Source: an uncultured Pseudovibrio sp.
Lineage (GTDB): Bacteria > Pseudomonadota > Alphaproteobacteria > Rhizobiales > Stappiaceae
Direction: 5' to 3'
Assembly (NCBI GenBank): GCA_947496145.1
Contig: CANMBS010000019.1
Location: forward strand, 37,825-101,824
DNA: 64,000 nucleotides
The translations under genes were made by a program, and so were the position numbers. A model generated the notes under the pieces. That model searched no databases, had not been told where the DNA came from, and saw nothing but the letters and a program-made list of their open reading frames with translations. Numbering within the stretch: the first letter of the stretch is position 1; every line of letters begins with the position of its first letter. Shown piece by piece: positions 8,388-17,316 of this stretch.

Positions 8388-9501
8388 CATCACGGTTAAG
8401 CTCCTCACGCCCGGAAAAGACTCAATGGCAGAACAACTCTGGCAAGAGCTTTCCCAAAACGCATTGGAGCCTAACCCGTTCTTTTCCAGCAGCTTTACTA
8501 ATGCATTCAATACCCACAAAAGTAACGGCAACCTCAAACTCATTTTAGCGCTGGACCCATCCGGCACAAAAGCACTCGCAGCACTGCCTGTGACTATGGT
8601 CCGTCACGGATTGCTCTTCAGGTTCCCCTGCGCATTGGCGGGAGATTACGGCCCGCTTGGCACCTTACTCCTTGACAAAGAAGCAACCACAGAAACACTG
8701 GTCAAACTGCTGGAAGCCGCCAGCAAGCTCAGCCCCGTTAATGCGCTCGCACTCCCTTTCCACGGCACTGATGGGCCAGTTTATAAGCACCTTCAAGGTG
8801 CGTTAGAAGCTCACAACTGGACGCAGCAAACGACCATTGAAGAAGACCGTGCATTTCAAAAATCAGGACCAGAGGGTCAGTCAGAGTTCGAAGCTCTCAA
8901 GAAGCGCTCTTCATGGAAAGAGGCCGCCAAAAGACGTCGGCGGCTGGAAAAGCAGGGCAGCCTGTCTTTCTCCCTGCTAAACGATCCCGAACGCATCGCA
9001 GCTGGTTTGGAAGACTTCCTGAAGCTGGAAGCAGAGGGCTGGAAAGGTAAGCAGGGCACCGCGCTCCTCTCCCGAACCACAGATGCAGCATTCACGCGGG
9101 AAATGGTTACAAAGCTAAGTCAGAAAAGCGGCGCATGCATTGGGCAGCTTCGGTTGAATGACAAGCTCATAGCGACAAACATCCTGCTGCGAGAGCAAGG
9201 TCGCTACTTTGGCTGGAAAACTACTTTTGACGAAAGCCTGGCAAAATTCTCACCGGGCCAGATACTTATTTACGACAGCACACAGGCTCTCTTGGAAGAT
9301 CCCGACTTTTCCGGTGCAGATTCTCTTTCAACACCCCATAATCAGATGGCAAACAAGGCATGGCCCGCCAGATTTTCTTACGCAACCCTTCTTATCGGCA
9401 AGGGACCACTGGCACGCTTCGCCATGTGGGAAGCTCAGTTTGGCGCAAACCTGAAGCAGAACCTCAAAGCCAAACTGAAAAAACTGCTCGGAAGGAAATA
9501 G
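8374..9501 (+). CDS. CelD/BcsL-family GNAT acyltransferase
   Basis: 375 aa; starts 14 bases before the flippase stop, so translation is coupled. The middle part (FEALKKRSSWKEAAKRRRRLEKQGSLSFSLLNDPERIAAGLEDFLKLEAEGWKGKQGTALL) is the diagnostic K/R-rich linker and E-x-x-x-W-K-G motif of the CelD/BcsL GNAT group (acetyltransferase_6), which decorates exported polysaccharides or cyanophycin-like products. The C-terminal half (GQLRLNDKLIATNILLREQGRYFGWKTTFDESLAKFSPGQIL) is the acyl-CoA-binding GNAT core. Likely acts on the lipid-linked sugar moved by the neighbouring flippase (inference). Confidence 0.83.
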   Translation: MKQDNITVKLLTPGKDSMAEQLWQELSQNALEPNPFFSSSFTNAFNTHKSNGNLKLILALDPSGTKALAALPVTMVRHGLLFRFPCALAGDYGPLGTLLLDKEATTETLVKLLEAASKLSPVNALALPFHGTDGPVYKHLQGALEAHNWTQQTTIEEDRAFQKSGPEGQSEFEALKKRSSWKEAAKRRRRLEKQGSLSFSLLNDPERIAAGLEDFLKLEAEGWKGKQGTALLSRTTDAAFTREMVTKLSQKSGACIGQLRLNDKLIATNILLREQGRYFGWKTTFDESLAKFSPGQILIYDSTQALLEDPDFSGADSLSTPHNQMANKAWPARFSYATLLIGKGPLARFAMWEAQFGANLKQNLKAKLKKLLGRK

Positions 9502-11178
9502 CTATCCTTCAACAAGCTGAGTTTCCTCCTGCGCCCGTTTTCGCAAAATGCGCCGTATGACCTTTCCACTCGTGGTCAACGGCATTTCTGAAACAAAGTC
9601 AATCTCGCGCGGGTACTCATGAGCTGAAAGCCTGACACGCACATAGTTGCGAATCTCATCAGCAAGGTCCTCATTCGGTTCAACATCGTCTTTCAGAACC
9701 ACATAGGCTTTCACAATCTCCGTGCGCACAGGATCAGGCTTGCCAACAACAGCAGCAAGTCCAACAGCATCATGCTTGATCAGGCAATCTTCTATCTCAG
9801 TCGGCCCGATACGATACCCAGCTGAGGTAATCACATCATCATTGCGCCCAACGAAGTGGAAGTAACCCTCTCCATCAACCAGCCCCTGATCACCAGTCAG
9901 CATCCAGTCACCAAGAAACTTTTGCTTATCTGCTTCTGGTTTCTGCCAGTACCCCAGGAACATCACAGGCGTGCCCCGGCGAACGGCAATCTCACCTTGC
10001 TCTTCTGCTTCACACACGGAGCCATCAGGGCGAATAACTGCAACATCATGCCCCGGCACAGGCTTACCAATCGCACCGGCTTGGGAGACACCCAGCCCGG
10101 CACCGGAACCCAGCACCAGATTACATTCTGTTTGACCATACATCTCATTAGGAACGACACCCAGAGCCTCTTCACTCCAGGCAAACGCCTCCGCCCCCAA
10201 CGCCTCACCAGCAGAACAGACAGAACGCAGCCTGAGCTTTTCAGCATAAGGGCCATGATCGACACTCCGCATCATTTTAAGAGCTGTAGGCGGAATAAAA
10301 GCATTGCGCACACCATGTCGAACCATCAGGTCAAACGCTCCTTCCGGATCAAACTTGTCAAGCCGCATTGTCAGCACCGGCACGCCAAACTTGAGTGATG
10401 GTAGAAGCGCATTGAGCAATCCGCCTGCCCATGCCCAATCAGCAGGCGTCCAGAACAAATCTCCCGGTTGCGGCAAAAACTCATGAGACATCTGAATACC
10501 CGGCAAATGCCCCAGCAACACCCGATGCGCCAGAAGCGCTCCTTTTGGTTGCCCGGTGGTACCGGAAGTATAAATCATCAATGCCGGATCATCAGGCCGT
10601 GTCACGACATTCGTAAAGCGATCAGTCCCTTTCTTCAACAGGCCCCAGAAATCATGTGCTCTCGCGCCCGGCCCATCAATGCAAATAACATGCTCAAGCT
10701 CCGGGAGCTGATCTCGCAGAGCATCAATTTTTTCCAATCCTGCCTGATTGGTAATAATGACACGCGCATCTGCGTTCTCCAATCGATAGCGCAGAGCTTC
10801 TGTCCCAAACAACGCTGCAAGAGGTACAGCTACAGCGCCCAGCTTATAAATCGCCAGATGCGAAATTGCTGTTTCCGGTGCCTGTGGCAAGAGCAACGCC
10901 ACACGGCTTCTCGGTGTGACCTCAAGCGTACGAAGCGCATTCGCCAGTTGATTAGAGGTGGACGTCAACTGGCCATAGCTCCACTCTTCCACCTCCCCTG
11001 AGGCGAGAACATGAAGCAACGCAGTCCGGTCTGGTTCCAGAGCTACCCATCGATCACAAGCATCTGTGGCGATGTTGTAGTATTCAGGGATAGTCCACGA
11101 AAACGCAGCTCGTAACTCTGCATATGAAGTTAGTGGTGGCAGCACACCCAGTTTCCTCAGGCCCATTGAAGATGTCAC
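9502..11178 (-). CDS. AMP-forming acyl-CoA synthetase (medium-chain/acetyl-CoA synthetase-like)
   Basis: 558 aa, an ANL-superfamily enzyme. Visible motifs: P-loop YTSGTTGQPKG (203-213), the adenine motif EMYGQTE, the hinge/A8 region GYFHFVGRNDDVITSAGYRIGPTEIE and the catalytic-lysine motif TTSGKVIRRILR near the C-terminus. It activates a carboxylic acid with ATP to an acyl-AMP and then CoA thioester in the cytoplasm. Similarity of the layout (WTPADWAWAGGLLNALLP, GVRNAFIPPTALKMM) points to the AcsA-like/medium-chain group. Substrate unknown. Start is GTG 11178 or ATG 11166, with no strong site for either. It is convergent with, and one base from, the CelD-type gene, and lies 75 bases downstream of the CAP lipoprotein gene. 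Confidence 0.88.
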   Translation of the reverse strand: MTSSMGLRKLGVLPPLTSYAELRAAFSWTIPEYYNIATDACDRWVALEPDRTALLHVLASGEVEEWSYGQLTSTSNQLANALRTLEVTPRSRVALLLPQAPETAISHLAIYKLGAVAVPLAALFGTEALRYRLENADARVIITNQAGLEKIDALRDQLPELEHVICIDGPGARAHDFWGLLKKGTDRFTNVVTRPDDPALMIYTSGTTGQPKGALLAHRVLLGHLPGIQMSHEFLPQPGDLFWTPADWAWAGGLLNALLPSLKFGVPVLTMRLDKFDPEGAFDLMVRHGVRNAFIPPTALKMMRSVDHGPYAEKLRLRSVCSAGEALGAEAFAWSEEALGVVPNEMYGQTECNLVLGSGAGLGVSQAGAIGKPVPGHDVAVIRPDGSVCEAEEQGEIAVRRGTPVMFLGYWQKPEADKQKFLGDWMLTGDQGLVDGEGYFHFVGRNDDVITSAGYRIGPTEIEDCLIKHDAVGLAAVVGKPDPVRTEIVKAYVVLKDDVEPNEDLADEIRNYVRVRLSAHEYPREIDFVSEMPLTTSGKVIRRILRKRAQEETQLVEG

Positions 11179-11253
11179 GCTCAGTGTATCTTCGCAAAGT
11201 CCAACACAAAACTGGCCTTTCGTCTCTCTTTAAAATGGAGAAAATCTGGGAAA

Positions 11254-11766
11254 TCAGCGAGGCCCCGCCACAACAAGACTCCAAAAGACCTTGTATTTTG
11301 ACCTTGGCGCATAAGCAGTTGCCACCCCAATGCGCGTTCCTTGCCCGTCCAGCATCACTGCATTATGCTTTTTGGAGTCGCGCCAGCCAGAAAAAGCCTC
11401 AGCCCACCGACGATATCCTGCGCTCAGGTTTCCCGCAGCATGAACATTCCCCTCACCCGCATTCTTCATCAGAGCCGATAGAGCCAATTTCCCCTTACGA
11501 GCAACATTAACATCCTCAGCCCGCGCCATCGCATCCGCCTGAACCTGCGCAATACGTGTCAGTTCCGGATCGATAGCAACCGGTCCAAGGTCTTTTTGCT
11601 CACGGTAACTGGAGATCATGGCAGCAACCACAACTCCATCAATCTGCGCAGAATAGCTCTCTAAGTTTTGATAGTAGCTCGGCGTCTCATCGGTACTCAC
11701 ACAACCGGAAAGCACCAAACCAACGACAGCCACCAAGGCAAAGCGCCCACTCAAAAACGTCTTCAT
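11254..11766 (-). CDS. CAP (SCP/PR1)-domain lipoprotein
   Basis: 170 aa. A lipoprotein signal peptide ends in L-S-G-C (Cys about residue 22), so the mature protein is probably anchored to the envelope. The rest is a small CAP domain: ISSYREQKDLGPVAIDPELTRIAQVQADAMA, then a short AGNLSAGYRRWAEAFSGWRDSKKHNAVML, then GIGVA..-like GTRIGVATAYAPRSKYKVFWSLVVA. Bacterial CAP proteins have no settled function. It precedes the acyl-CoA synthetase on the same strand; a functional link is not evident. Confidence 0.85.
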   Translation of the reverse strand: MKTFLSGRFALVAVVGLVLSGCVSTDETPSYYQNLESYSAQIDGVVVAAMISSYREQKDLGPVAIDPELTRIAQVQADAMARAEDVNVARKGKLALSALMKNAGEGNVHAAGNLSAGYRRWAEAFSGWRDSKKHNAVMLDGQGTRIGVATAYAPRSKYKVFWSLVVAGPR

Positions 11767-11856
11767 GCAAAATCACTTTTCAGCAATATCGAATCTCATC
11801 TCCACCTGTACCTGAGAATTATGGCAAACCCAAAAGTACAGAGCTGAAGAATGCAA

Positions 11857-11882
11857 AAAAGGCCGGGAATTCCCGACCTTTT
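11857..11882 (-). terminator. Rho-independent terminator of the proXWV operon
   Basis: GC-rich stem (AAGGCCGGGAA / TTCCCGACCTT, one mismatch) flanked by an A-run on the left, which reads as a T-run on the minus strand. It lies 22 bases beyond the proV stop. Confidence 0.88.
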
Positions 11883-11904
11883 ACAATCACAAATATGAGA
11901 GAGA

Positions 11905-13158
11905 TTAAGAAACTTCCTTCAGAAAGGGCCTGTTTGCCTCCGAGCCTCCTTCCGCCTTATCCGTGTCATTCTCGTGATCTTCGTAAGGCGGCGTAAGAGC
12001 ACTGCCCATTTCTTCTGGACTAACAACCCCCATCAAATGCCCTTCTTCGCAGACCACAGGCACAGGATAGTCAGCTTCAAGCGTTACAGGCAAAGCTTCT
12101 TCCAATGTGTTTTGCAGCTCAACGGCATTGCTATTATCAGCAAAGACATAAAGAGAGGGACTATCACCGGGTTTAGCAACTTCCTCAGCGAGGGCTTCCT
12201 GCGTTACGATACCCCTGAACTCTTTATTCTCAACAACATAGCCGAACTCTTCACCACGACGGCGCATTTCAGTCAACGCTTTTTCCATATTGTCGTAGGT
12301 AATCCGCATGGCAGGAGGTTGCATCACGGCATCAACAGTCAGCACACGTGCGCGGTTCACATCCCGCACGAAGGCACGCACATAATCATCCGCCGGGTCC
12401 AGAAGAATCTCTGGCGGCGTGCCAACCTGAGACAGAACTCCATCTTTCAGAATTGCAATCTTGTCACCAATGCGCAGAGCTTCGTCCAGATCGTGCGTGA
12501 TGAAGATAATAGTCTTATTCAGCTTTTCTTGCAGCTCAACCAACTGGTCCTGCATCTGCGAGCGAATAAGCGGATCAAGTGCAGAAAACGCTTCATCCAT
12601 GAGCAGAATATCCGCATCCGTTGCCAAGGCACGCGCCAAACCAACACGCTGTTGCATGCCGCCAGAAAGCTGACTTGGATACTGATCCTCAAACCCAGCC
12701 AGTCCAACGGTCTCAATCCACTCCCGAGCAACGGCTTCACGCTCGTTTTTAGGTTTACCCTGCACTTCCAGCCCGTAAGCAACGTTTTTCAAAACAGTTC
12801 GGTGAGGCATAAGACCAAACCGTTGGAACACCATAGACATGCGATGACGACGGAACTCCTCCAGCTCTTTGTTGGAAAAGCCCATCACATCAACACCATC
12901 TACTAGGATATGACCATCGGTCGGGTCAATCAGGCGGTTAAAGTGACGGATAAGGGTTGATTTACCGGAACCAGAAAGGCCCATGATCACAAAGATCTCG
13001 CCTTTCTCAATATTCAAAGAAACATCATGCAACCCGAGAGTATGACCAGTTTCAGCAAGCAGCTGTTCCTTACCCATACCTGCCTTAACTTTCTCAAGCT
13101 GTTTTCCGGGTGCGCGACCAAAAATTTTGGTTATATTTTGTACTTCGATCAGTGACAT
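11905..13158 (-). CDS. proV: Glycine betaine/proline ABC transporter, ATP-binding subunit
   Basis: 417 aa from ATG 13158. The ABC domain has Walker A GLSGSGKST (60-68), Q-loop VFQRFGLMPHRTV, signature LSGGMQQRVGLARAL and Walker B DILLMDEAFSALDP. The ProV/OpuAA-specific N-terminal extension (KIFGRAPGKQLEKVKAGMGKEQLL) is present. After it comes a tandem CBS pair (about 280-390), which in OpuA senses ionic strength. It couples ATP hydrolysis to osmolyte uptake at the inner membrane. It is the last gene of proX-proW-proV, 10 bases after proW, followed by a terminator. C-terminal tail is acidic (DHENDTDKAEGGSEAN). Confidence 0.95.
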   Translation of the reverse strand: MSLIEVQNITKIFGRAPGKQLEKVKAGMGKEQLLAETGHTLGLHDVSLNIEKGEIFVIMGLSGSGKSTLIRHFNRLIDPTDGHILVDGVDVMGFSNKELEEFRRHRMSMVFQRFGLMPHRTVLKNVAYGLEVQGKPKNEREAVAREWIETVGLAGFEDQYPSQLSGGMQQRVGLARALATDADILLMDEAFSALDPLIRSQMQDQLVELQEKLNKTIIFITHDLDEALRIGDKIAILKDGVLSQVGTPPEILLDPADDYVRAFVRDVNRARVLTVDAVMQPPAMRITYDNMEKALTEMRRRGEEFGYVVENKEFRGIVTQEALAEEVAKPGDSPSLYVFADNSNAVELQNTLEEALPVTLEADYPVPVVCEEGHLMGVVSPEEMGSALTPPYEDHENDTDKAEGGSEANRPFLKEVS

Positions 13159-13168
13159 TTTTTGCGCC

Positions 13169-14038
13169 TTACCCTGTAACCTTGCGATGCGCCTGCATAC
13201 GTTGCCCGGCAGCCTGCGTAATTCTGTCAAACACAACAGCCAGAACTACAATTGCCAAACCACCCAGCAAGCCAGTGCCAGCATCATTACGTTGCAGACC
13301 AAGCAAAACGGTTTCGCCAACGCCGCGCGCACCAATCATGGAGGCAATCACCACCATCGCCAACGCCATCATCATGGTCTGGTTAATTCCCTGCATGATG
13401 GACGGCAACGCAAGCGGGATTTGCACATCCCGCAGTATCTGGCCGCGAGTAGCGCCAAAAGCCCGACTAGCCTCAACAACTTCGCTGTCCACATGCCGAA
13501 TACCCAAATCCGTCAGACGAATAAGCGGTGGGGCCGCATAAATAACCGTTGCAAGGATTGCAGGCACCTTGCCCAGACCAAACAGCATGGCAGCAGGAAT
13601 AAGGTACACAAAGCTCGGAATTGTCTGCATCAGATCCAGCATGGGATTCAGCAGTGCACGAAAACGGTCAGCACGTGCACTAATCACACCCAGAGGCACC
13701 CCGATCAGAACTGAAATCAGCACAGCTACCAGCATGATAGCCACGGTCTGCATCGCCTGGCTCCAAAGCCCGATCGCACCAATAAACCACATCCCTGCCA
13801 TCAACATAAAGCTGAGAGAGATTTTACGGCTGGCGACGAAGGCAAGCAAACCGACGATAAGGAGAACATAAATCGGCTCAATTCCACGCAGCAAGCGTTC
13901 CAGCTTAACAAGAAAAAACAGCAGACTGTCGGAGAAAGCCTCTGTTGTGTCACCGTAATTCACGATCAGGTAATCAACGAATGCGTTGACACTATTTTTG
14001 ATAGGCTTCCCAAACTCGGGAAACTCGAACAGATTCAT
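13169..14038 (-). CDS. proW: Glycine betaine/proline ABC transporter, permease
   Basis: 289 aa with about 6-7 transmembrane helices. The BPD_transp_1 EAA loop is visible (DSEVVEASRAFGATRGQILRDVQIPLALPSIMQGINQTMMMALAMVVIASMIGARG), which docks to ProV. The N-terminal region before the first helix is short. It lies between proX (73-base gap with a strong hairpin) and proV (10-base gap), so all three are one operon. Confidence 0.95.
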   Translation of the reverse strand: MNLFEFPEFGKPIKNSVNAFVDYLIVNYGDTTEAFSDSLLFFLVKLERLLRGIEPIYVLLIVGLLAFVASRKISLSFMLMAGMWFIGAIGLWSQAMQTVAIMLVAVLISVLIGVPLGVISARADRFRALLNPMLDLMQTIPSFVYLIPAAMLFGLGKVPAILATVIYAAPPLIRLTDLGIRHVDSEVVEASRAFGATRGQILRDVQIPLALPSIMQGINQTMMMALAMVVIASMIGARGVGETVLLGLQRNDAGTGLLGGLAIVVLAVVFDRITQAAGQRMQAHRKVTG

Positions 14039-14068
14039 TATGTCCTCTTGGTCTTATTAATTGAGTAA

Positions 14069-14088
14069 GGCCGCAGAAGTCTGCGGCC
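14069..14088 (-). terminator. Strong hairpin between proX and proW (attenuator/mRNA stabiliser)
   Basis: GGCCGCAGA / TCTGCGGCC, a perfect 9-base stem with a 2-base spacer and no long T-run. Such hairpins after binding-protein genes usually let the first cistron be expressed above the permease and ATPase by protecting the 3' end of its mRNA (inference). Confidence 0.75.
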
Positions 14089-14111
14089 TCAAAATCATGG
14101 GTAAACTGTAA

Positions 14112-15146
14112 TCACTGCTGTTCCAGAGCGGCATTCACACGCTCAGCCACATCAGCTGGCACCCAACCCGTCCAGAGTTCTGTATTGGTCTTCAGGAACT
14201 CAATAGCGGCGTCATCAGTAGTGCCACCAGTGTCCTGCATAAATGCAAGCGCCTTAGAAACATCATTACTGGTGGTTGTGTACTTGGTAAGAAACTCGAC
14301 CATCTTAGGTGCCTGAGCGTGAAACTCAGAGTTTACAAAAACATCAGTTGCAGAAGCTGGATAAGCCACTGCTTCGGTGACCTTGGTAGGATCAGGTTCG
14401 TTAGACAGTTGCTCCCAAATTTCTTCATTGAAAGCAGGCTCTTCCAGCTGAATCAAATCATCACCAACCTTACCCATCACCCAGGTTGGACCCCAGTAGT
14501 AGAACAGGATTGGTTTTTTACGGCGAATGTTAGATTCAATCGCAGCAGACAAAGCCGCACCAGTACCCGGACGGAAGTTAACAAAGTGCTCTGTCAATCC
14601 ATATGCATTCAGCTTCTTCGTATTGATGATTTCACAGGACCAGCCAGCAATACAATTATAAAAACGGCCTTTTTCTGGCTCTTCCGGATCAGCAAACACT
14701 TCCTTGAACTTCGGAAGGTCAGCAACAGACTTCAGCCCTTTCGCAGGTGCATCATCTCCCTCAACCAGATACTTCGGCACATACCAGGCCTGCGTCGCAT
14801 CCGGGAAGTTGGTCCCAAGGTCTACAAATTGCTTTTTCGCTAACCCTTCAGCCAGTGCATCTCTTACGTTGTCAGACCACATCTCCATGGTCACATCGAT
14901 GTCACCACGTGCCATCCCATTCAAAAGCGGAATAGTGGAGCCCGGAATAGCATCCGTTTCACAACCATAACCATGTTTCATAATGAACGAAGCAACGGAA
15001 TTATGAAATGCATTGGAATCCCAGTCCAGCCCGGCAAGCACGACTGGACGATCAATTTCACAGGCGGGTGCAGCAGCTTCTGCGGAAGACACAGCAAAAG
15101 GCAGCGCAACAACACACGCAGCGAGCGCAGTTTTCAAATTCAACAC
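14112..15146 (-). CDS. proX: Glycine betaine/proline ABC transporter, periplasmic substrate-binding protein
   Basis: 344 aa from GTG 15146, chosen because GGGAGG lies 7 bases upstream and the Sec signal peptide starts there (LNLKTALAACVVALPFAVSSAEA). The mature protein is an OpuAC-type binding protein (PVVLAGLDWDSNAFHNSVASFIMKHGYGCETDAIPG, VTMEMWSDNVRDAL, PILFYYWGPTWVMGKVGDDLIQLEEP). The aromatic residues that form the quaternary-ammonium cage should be among these Trp/Tyr positions. First gene of the osmolyte operon. The long AT-rich leader (15147-15721) presumably carries its promoter. Confidence 0.94.
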   Translation of the reverse strand: MLNLKTALAACVVALPFAVSSAEAAAPACEIDRPVVLAGLDWDSNAFHNSVASFIMKHGYGCETDAIPGSTIPLLNGMARGDIDVTMEMWSDNVRDALAEGLAKKQFVDLGTNFPDATQAWYVPKYLVEGDDAPAKGLKSVADLPKFKEVFADPEEPEKGRFYNCIAGWSCEIINTKKLNAYGLTEHFVNFRPGTGAALSAAIESNIRRKKPILFYYWGPTWVMGKVGDDLIQLEEPAFNEEIWEQLSNEPDPTKVTEAVAYPASATDVFVNSEFHAQAPKMVEFLTKYTTTSNDVSKALAFMQDTGGTTDDAAIEFLKTNTELWTGWVPADVAERVNAALEQQ

Positions 15147-15594
15147 GAGGGGACCTCCCAACAATCAAAATTATTTGGCCGGTCAGAGAGAAAAGCCGCC
15201 AATGACAGCTTGTCGTTCGGACCGAAACACCAAGTCAAAAACTCAGCTCATACAGGACACACCATGTTGAGTGCATCAACCGTTAGCGTTAAAATAGATA
15301 AATTCAATTTCCTGTCAACTTACACATCTGACTTATAAATTTTCAAACAATAAACTATCTATCATAATCTTTACATTTACATATAACAACAAGCTATAAA
15401 TCTGATTAAGTCCATATAATAAACTAAAAAATAGAAAAAACATCATTCAAAAAATTTTAACAAGCAAAACATCTATTTTAAACTTACTATTACAGCAATT
15501 TCGCATTGAAAAATGAAGTATTGCAGCAGTTGTTTTAAGCAAAACAAAGAACTGCAAAATCCCTTTAGAATTCACAGGAAATCACGCACAAAAA

Positions 15595-15645
15595 AGCAGA
15601 GAAAACGTAACCATTTCAAAAAATAATGGCAACGTAATCTCTGCT
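15595..15645. repeat. Long interrupted inverted repeat
   Basis: Three nested pairings: AGCAGAGA 15595-15602 / TCTCTGCT 15638-15645, ACGT 15605-15608 / 15632-15635, and CCATT 15611-15615 / AATGG 15625-15629. It forms one 51-base imperfect stem about 80 bases beyond the ccr stop. Could be a 3' mRNA structure of ccr. Confidence 0.6.
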
Positions 15646-15678
15646 AAGACACTCAGAAAATGTTTGGTCTTACAAGGT

Positions 15679-15703
15679 GGCTGACAAATGAATTCTGTCA
15701 GCC
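15679..15703 (-). terminator. Hairpin just downstream of ccr
   Basis: Perfect 8-base stem GGCTGACA / TGTCAGCC with a 9-base loop, 19 bases beyond the ccr stop. No clear T-run, so terminator activity is uncertain. Confidence 0.55.
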
Positions 15704-15721
15704 TTCCTATCAAATTCTGGA

Positions 15722-17017
15722 CTATTCCTCTGAAGCTTCAATTACCTCTTCAAGAGAACGTAATCCAGTCTTTGGAGCACATACCAAAACCGACATATTG
15801 CCAGGGGCATGCTGGTTCTTCCACATCTTCATATGAGCCTGCGGAATCTGTTCCCAGGAGAACACTTCGCTCATACAGGGGTCTATACGACGATCAATCA
15901 CGAACTTGTTCGCTTCACTCGCCTGCTTCAGATGCGCAAAGTGAGAACCCTGAATACGCTTCTGACGCATCCAAACGTAACGGGCGTCAAAAGTGATGTT
16001 AAATCCGGTCGTACCAGCACAGAACACAACCATGCCACCGCGCTTAACAACAAGGCTGGAAACCGGGAACGTGGACTCCCCAGGGTGCTCAAACACCATA
16101 TCCACATCATTGCCTTTACCAGTAATGTTCCAGATCGCCTTGCCAAACTTACGCGCTTCTTTCAGCCAGTTGTCATATTCAGGCGAGTTCACTTTCGGCA
16201 ACTGCCCCCAGCAATCAAAATCCTTCCGATTGATGACAGCTTTAGCGCCCAGCGACATCACATATTCGCGCTTACTTTCATCCGAGATAACGCCTATCGC
16301 ATTCGCACCAGCAGCTGCAATCAACTGCACCGCAAACACACCCAGACCGCCAGAAGCACCCCAGACAAGCACGTTTTGACCCGGCTTCAACTCATGCGGC
16401 GCATGACCAAACAACATACGGAAAGCAGTTGCCAAAGTCAGCGTATAACACGCGCTCTCTTCCCATGTCAGATGCTTGGGACGATGCATCAACTGCTGCG
16501 ACTGCACACGCGCAAACTGCGCAAAAGAGCCATCCGGCGTCTCATAGCCCCAGATCCGCTGGGAACTGGAGAACATTGGATCACCACCATTACATTCTTC
16601 GTCGTCACCATTATCCTGATTACAGTGAACCACGACTTCATCGCCAACTTTCCAGCGAGTGACTTTGGACCCGACAGCCCAAACAATACCTGAAGCATCA
16701 GAACCAGCGATGTGATACGGCATCTTATGCACGTTCAACGGAGAAATCGGCTCCCCCAGAGCAGCCCAGACACCGTTGTAGTTCACGCCAGCAGCCATAA
16801 CCAGAACAAGAACTTCGTGGCTGTCCAACTCCCATGTTGGTACAACTTCTTTCACCATTGCCGTATCAGGAGAGCCATGACGCTCCTGACGAATGGTCCA
16901 CGCCCACATGTTCTTCGGAACATGGCCCAACGGCGGGATTTCACCCACCTCATAAAGGTCCTTGTACTCAGAGCCTTCCTCTGATCCAGTTTCGATAACC
17001 CGTGCAACGGAACTCAT
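15722..17017 (-). CDS. ccr: Crotonyl-CoA carboxylase/reductase
   Basis: 431 aa from ATG 17017, with GGAGGA 7 bases upstream. It is an MDR-family enzyme with the N-terminal CCR extension (KDLYEVGEIPPLGHVPKNMWAWTIRQERHGSP), the Rossmann segment VLVWGASGGLGVFAVQLIAAAGANAIGV and the CCR-specific VFEHPGESTFPVSSLVVKRGGMVVFCAGTTGFNITFDARY. It catalyses the NADPH-dependent reductive carboxylation of crotonyl-CoA to ethylmalonyl-CoA, the committed step of the ethylmalonyl-CoA pathway for C2 assimilation. It is divergent from ecm, which acts later in the same pathway, across a 299-base shared promoter region. Confidence 0.96.
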   Translation of the reverse strand: MSSVARVIETGSEEGSEYKDLYEVGEIPPLGHVPKNMWAWTIRQERHGSPDTAMVKEVVPTWELDSHEVLVLVMAAGVNYNGVWAALGEPISPLNVHKMPYHIAGSDASGIVWAVGSKVTRWKVGDEVVVHCNQDNGDDEECNGGDPMFSSSQRIWGYETPDGSFAQFARVQSQQLMHRPKHLTWEESACYTLTLATAFRMLFGHAPHELKPGQNVLVWGASGGLGVFAVQLIAAAGANAIGVISDESKREYVMSLGAKAVINRKDFDCWGQLPKVNSPEYDNWLKEARKFGKAIWNITGKGNDVDMVFEHPGESTFPVSSLVVKRGGMVVFCAGTTGFNITFDARYVWMRQKRIQGSHFAHLKQASEANKFVIDRRIDPCMSEVFSWEQIPQAHMKMWKNQHAPGNMSVLVCAPKTGLRSLEEVIEASEE

Positions 17018-17316
17018 GATATTCTCCTCCAAGTTTGCGTTGCGCCCTTCCCCAAAGCAGGTGAAAGCAAGTCCTCAGCTAACGCTTCCTGCCCACTATT
17101 TGCTGCAACGCAAAACAATACAACCTGTCAATATCGGCTATCTGCGAATTATCATTACAAACAAAGCATAAAATATATACAACTATTGCTTAACTTGCGA
17201 AGAAACCTTCCCCTATTGTTGCATTGCACCAACAACAAAAACCTATGCAAAGGTGTGGGCAGATTAGAAATCTTATCGCTTATAGAATGCAGATAGGATC
17301 AGGGAGGCAATAGACT
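17018..17316. promoter_or_regulatory. Shared divergent promoter region of ccr and ecm
   Basis: 299 bases between two oppositely transcribed genes of one pathway. Several TTTGC/GCAAA-type sequences occur, including an inverted pair TTTGC 17099-17103 / GCAAA 17110-17114 and TTGTTGCATTGCACCAACAA around 17216-17235. The ScfR/PccR group of acyl-CoA-responsive regulators binds TTTGCAA-type repeats, so regulation by such a protein is plausible but not shown. No cobalamin riboswitch is seen ahead of the B12-dependent mutase. Confidence 0.5.

Larger units (their letters stand above)
15147..15721. other. 575-base AT-rich region between proX and ccr
   Basis: No gene. Leftward it is the promoter region of proXWV; rightward it is the 3' side of ccr. 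It contains two inverted repeats (15595-15645 and 15679-15703) near the ccr end; the centre (15300-15560) is strongly A+T rich. Confidence 0.6.

Noticed and set aside
11974..12906. A 310-codon frame on the + strand over proV
   Set aside because: Antisense shadow of a clear ABC ATPase gene; Arg/His-rich noise.
15809..16693. A 294-codon frame on the + strand over ccr
   Set aside because: Antisense shadow of ccr without ribosome-binding site or domain.
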